From contig JAQGHU010000090.1 of assembly GCA_028291515.1 (NCBI GenBank), positions 62,001 through 126,000 on the forward strand: a stretch of DNA of 64,000 bases, in the 5' to 3' direction. Below, piece after piece: positions 62,111 to 64,000 of this stretch. A program made the position numbers and the translations under genes. This DNA is from Schlesneria sp. GTDB taxonomy: Bacteria; Planctomycetota; Planctomycetia; Planctomycetales; Planctomycetaceae. Position 1 is the stretch's first letter. Every line of letters starts with the position of its first letter. The notes below the pieces were generated by a model. It had not been told where the DNA came from, made no database searches, and saw only the letters and a program-made list of their open reading frames with translations.

Positions 62111-62131
62111 ATTTGCAATTTGCAATTTGCA
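62111..62131. repeat. Three tandem ATTTGCA units
   Basis: A 21-base run of three exact 7-base units in the AT-rich gap between the TIM-barrel and aminotransferase genes, followed by a diverged copy (TTTTCAA). Spacing between divergent starts could make it a binding site or simply slippage. Confidence 0.6.
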
Positions 62132-62250
62132 CTTTTCAATTTCCTGACCACGAGCCGATTCATGCTTGCATCTCGCCACATTGGGCGGCATCTTGACAGT
62201 TGAACGACGCGATTCCAGCCTGTCCTGCCACATTGCATTGCGAGAGACTT

Positions 62251-63435
62251 ATGACCAACTTCATTCCCGGTCCCGTGGCTCCTCCACGCCGAATTCTAAT
62301 GGGGCCTGGTCCTAGCGATATTCATCCTCGCGTCCTGCTGGCGATGGCTGCCCCGACGGTCGGGCATCTGGATCCTTACTTCCTGAAGATCATGGACGAA
62401 ACGCAGACCATGCTTCGGGAAGTGTTTCGGACGCAAAACCGGATGACACTAGCAGTTAGTGGCACTGGCAGTGCCGGGATGGAAGCTGTCGTCGCCAATC
62501 TGATTGAGCCGGGCGACAAGATGATCGTCTGCGTCAACGGCGTCTTTGGTGGCCGCATGACAGATGTCGCCGGACGTTGCGGTGCCCAGGTCACAAAGCT
62601 CGAGCGACCCTTCGGCGAGATCTTTTCGTCCGAAGAAATCGAAGCGGCCATCAAGCAACACCGCCCGAAAGTGCTCGGGATTGTGAATGCCGAGACTTCG
62701 ACCGGGGCCTCACAACCGGTGGCCGACATCGCTCGTATCTGCCATGACAACAATGTGTTAATCGCGGTCGACTGCGTGACATCCTTGGGTGGTCAACCTG
62801 TTGAAGTCGATCAGTGGGGACTGGATGCCGTCTATAGCGGAACGCAGAAATGCCTTAGCTGTCCGCCGGGCCTGGCTCCTGTCACGTTCAGCGATCGAGC
62901 CGTCGCAGCCATTGATGCTCGCAAGACGAAAGTCCAGAGCTGGTATCTGGATATGCAAATGGTGAAGGACTATTGGGGCAGTAACCGAGCCTATCACCAC
63001 ACCGCACCGATCAACATGAACTATGGCCTGCACGAGGCTCTGCGAATTGTGCTGGAAGAAGGTTTGGAAGCTCGATTCGTTCGACACCAGAAGAATCATC
63101 TGGCATTGAAGGCAGGACTTAGGGCGATGGGGCTCGAATACGCTGTCAAAGAGGGACAGCAACTGCCGATGCTGAATGCTGTTGTCATTCCTGCGGGAGT
63201 TGATGATGCGGCAGTCCGCAAACAACTGCTCAACGAGTTCGGAATTGAAATTGGCGGTGGACTGGGACCGATGAAGGGGAAGACCTGGCGGATTGGGATT
63301 ATGGGCGCAGGCAGCTCTGCGGCTAATGTACTGGTCTTCCTGGCTGCGCTTGAGAAATGTCTTTTGGATCAAGGACTTAAGATGATTCCTGGGGCCGGAG
63401 TCGGCGCCGCCAATATCGCCTATCGAGCGAGCTGA
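62251..63435 (+). CDS. Class V aminotransferase (alanine-glyoxylate/serine-pyruvate type)
   Basis: A 394-residue PLP enzyme. The start at ATG 62251 ([15 protein letters not shown]) has GAGAG upstream; an earlier in-frame ATG lacks this. [47 protein letters not shown] and the PLP lysine in [15 protein letters not shown] are hallmarks. The C-terminus ([24 protein letters not shown]) fits alanine-glyoxylate aminotransferase. Likely role: glyoxylate detoxification or serine metabolism. It lies divergent to the PEP-hydrolase-like gene. Confidence 0.92.
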   Translation: MTNFIPGPVAPPRRILMGPGPSDIHPRVLLAMAAPTVGHLDPYFLKIMDETQTMLREVFRTQNRMTLAVSGTGSAGMEAVVANLIEPGDKMIVCVNGVFGGRMTDVAGRCGAQVTKLERPFGEIFSSEEIEAAIKQHRPKVLGIVNAETSTGASQPVADIARICHDNNVLIAVDCVTSLGGQPVEVDQWGLDAVYSGTQKCLSCPPGLAPVTFSDRAVAAIDARKTKVQSWYLDMQMVKDYWGSNRAYHHTAPINMNYGLHEALRIVLEEGLEARFVRHQKNHLALKAGLRAMGLEYAVKEGQQLPMLNAVVIPAGVDDAAVRKQLLNEFGIEIGGGLGPMKGKTWRIGIMGAGSSAANVLVFLAALEKCLLDQGLKMIPGAGVGAANIAYRAS

Positions 63436-63750
63436 GTGTCGCGGCCCCGCCGAAAGCCGAAACTTTGCCGTCAGTCGGATAACCTGCGGTGAATCCACTT
63501 GACGATTTCGATGCGTTCTCGGTACGCTTTTCTCACATCAACCTGCCCTTGGGGGTTGATCCGCTAATAATCCCGCGATTCAGACCCGCCCAGCCAAGTA
63601 GCTCGTAACCCTCGCGAGACCCGCGTCAAGTAGATAAGCCCCCGCTGAAGACATGCCGGAATCAGTCCTGACAACGGTGTCAGGTCTCCATACCTCAGTC
63701 CCTGCCCCTGTGCTCGATCTCTTCAATCCGTTTCGAGTGGAGTTGTCGTC
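63436..63750. other. Intergenic region before a DUF1501 gene
   Basis: About 315 bp without a supported gene. A short hairpin ATCAACC/GGTTGAT lies at 63537-63560 and may end the aminotransferase transcript. The remainder has no clear promoter consensus; it should contain the start signals of the DUF1501 gene. Confidence 0.4.
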
Positions 63751-64000
63751 ATGCAACAGAATTGTAATCCGAGCCACTTTCGACGGCTTAATCGCCGTGG
63801 CTTCCTGTCTGTTGGTGCTCTCGCGGGTGCCGCAGGGCTGACGCTGCCTCAATTGCTGCGAACGGAATCGGCCCGTGCCGATCTGAAGGATTACAAGAAC
63901 TTCGAAGGGACCGCCAAGTCGGTCATCCATATTTACCTGCCAGGGGGGATGGCCCATCAGGAATCATTCGACCCCAAGCCGAACGCTCCGATTGAATACC
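63751..64000 (+). CDS. DUF1501 protein with Tat signal (copy 3, cut by window end)
   Basis: The frame opens at ATG 63751 (MQQNCNPSHFRRLN) and runs through the window edge, so 83 residues are visible. Tat motif NRRGFLSVGALAGAAG is at 14-29, and the first DUF1501 motif (SVIHIYLPGGMAHQESFDPKP) follows. It is the third DUF1501 gene in the window. A partner DUF1549 gene is not seen upstream and could lie downstream or elsewhere. Confidence 0.88.
   Translation, partial: MQQNCNPSHFRRLNRRGFLSVGALAGAAGLTLPQLLRTESARADLKDYKNFEGTAKSVIHIYLPGGMAHQESFDPKPNAPIEY

Overview
The window looks like a chromosome segment of a planctomycete (Planctomycetaceae type; a Schlesneria-like genus is a guess). The reasons are three Tat-exported DUF1501 proteins, a DUF1549/DUF1553 protein paired with one of them, exported prenyltransferase-fold and HEAT-repeat proteins, the planctomycete-style N-terminal module in front of a LamG domain, and generally GC-moderate coding with ATG/GTG starts. 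All assignments come from reading the translated sequence; no database search was run.

Layout. (1) 1-1662: the 3' end of a large PPC/Ig-like surface protein and a gamma-glutamylcyclotransferase-fold protein. (2) 1871-15640: ten co-directional minus-strand genes forming a sugar-oxidation cluster: two GMC dehydrogenases with Fe-S-type cysteine motifs, two FAD-sorbitol-dehydrogenase-type small subunits, two unrelated-looking GH15 glucoamylases, an inosose-dehydratase-like TIM barrel, a fusion of a tagatose-3-epimerase-like barrel to an acetolactate-decarboxylase domain, a HAD-hemerythrin fusion and a VioB/RebD-type ferritin-like protein. A plausible promoter and palindrome lie upstream at about 15.7 kb. 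(3) 15.7-34.2 kb: an accessory island. Its left edge has an IS630-type transposase remnant and an ankyrin gene broken at its 3' end. Its core (18738-27764) is a tightly packed minus-strand RNA-repair operon holding Pnkp, Hen1, a separate RNA ligase, an HD-phosphohydrolase/polynucleotide-kinase fusion, an FCP1/NIF-type phosphatase, an ATP-grasp enzyme, a Pth2 peptidyl-tRNA hydrolase and three small unknowns. Its right part (28-34 kb) holds phage-type debris (truncated ParB-like gene, HNH endonuclease plus a decayed second copy), an XRE repressor, small unknown genes and an iteron-like repeat, and ends beside a tRNA-Val gene. (4) 34.4-40.4 kb: exported planctomycete proteins. (5) 40.7-48.9 kb: nuoH-J-K-L-M-N, the membrane arm of complex I, without nuoI. 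(6) 48.9-64 kb: housekeeping and transport genes (glnS, MFS and SLC13/ArsB-type transporters, DUF4112, DinB, a class V aminotransferase divergent from a PEP-hydrolase-like TIM barrel) and further DUF1549/DUF1501 genes.

How the genes may work together. The RNA-repair operon appears to carry two parallel end-healing and sealing routes: Pnkp with Hen1, and a split kinase-HD/ligase/phosphatase set, with Pth2 able to release stalled peptidyl-tRNA. The sugar cluster could liberate glucose from alpha-glucans, oxidise it or a derivative to a keto-sugar, and process that by epimerase, dehydratase and decarboxylase chemistry; this is inference from domain content and co-orientation.
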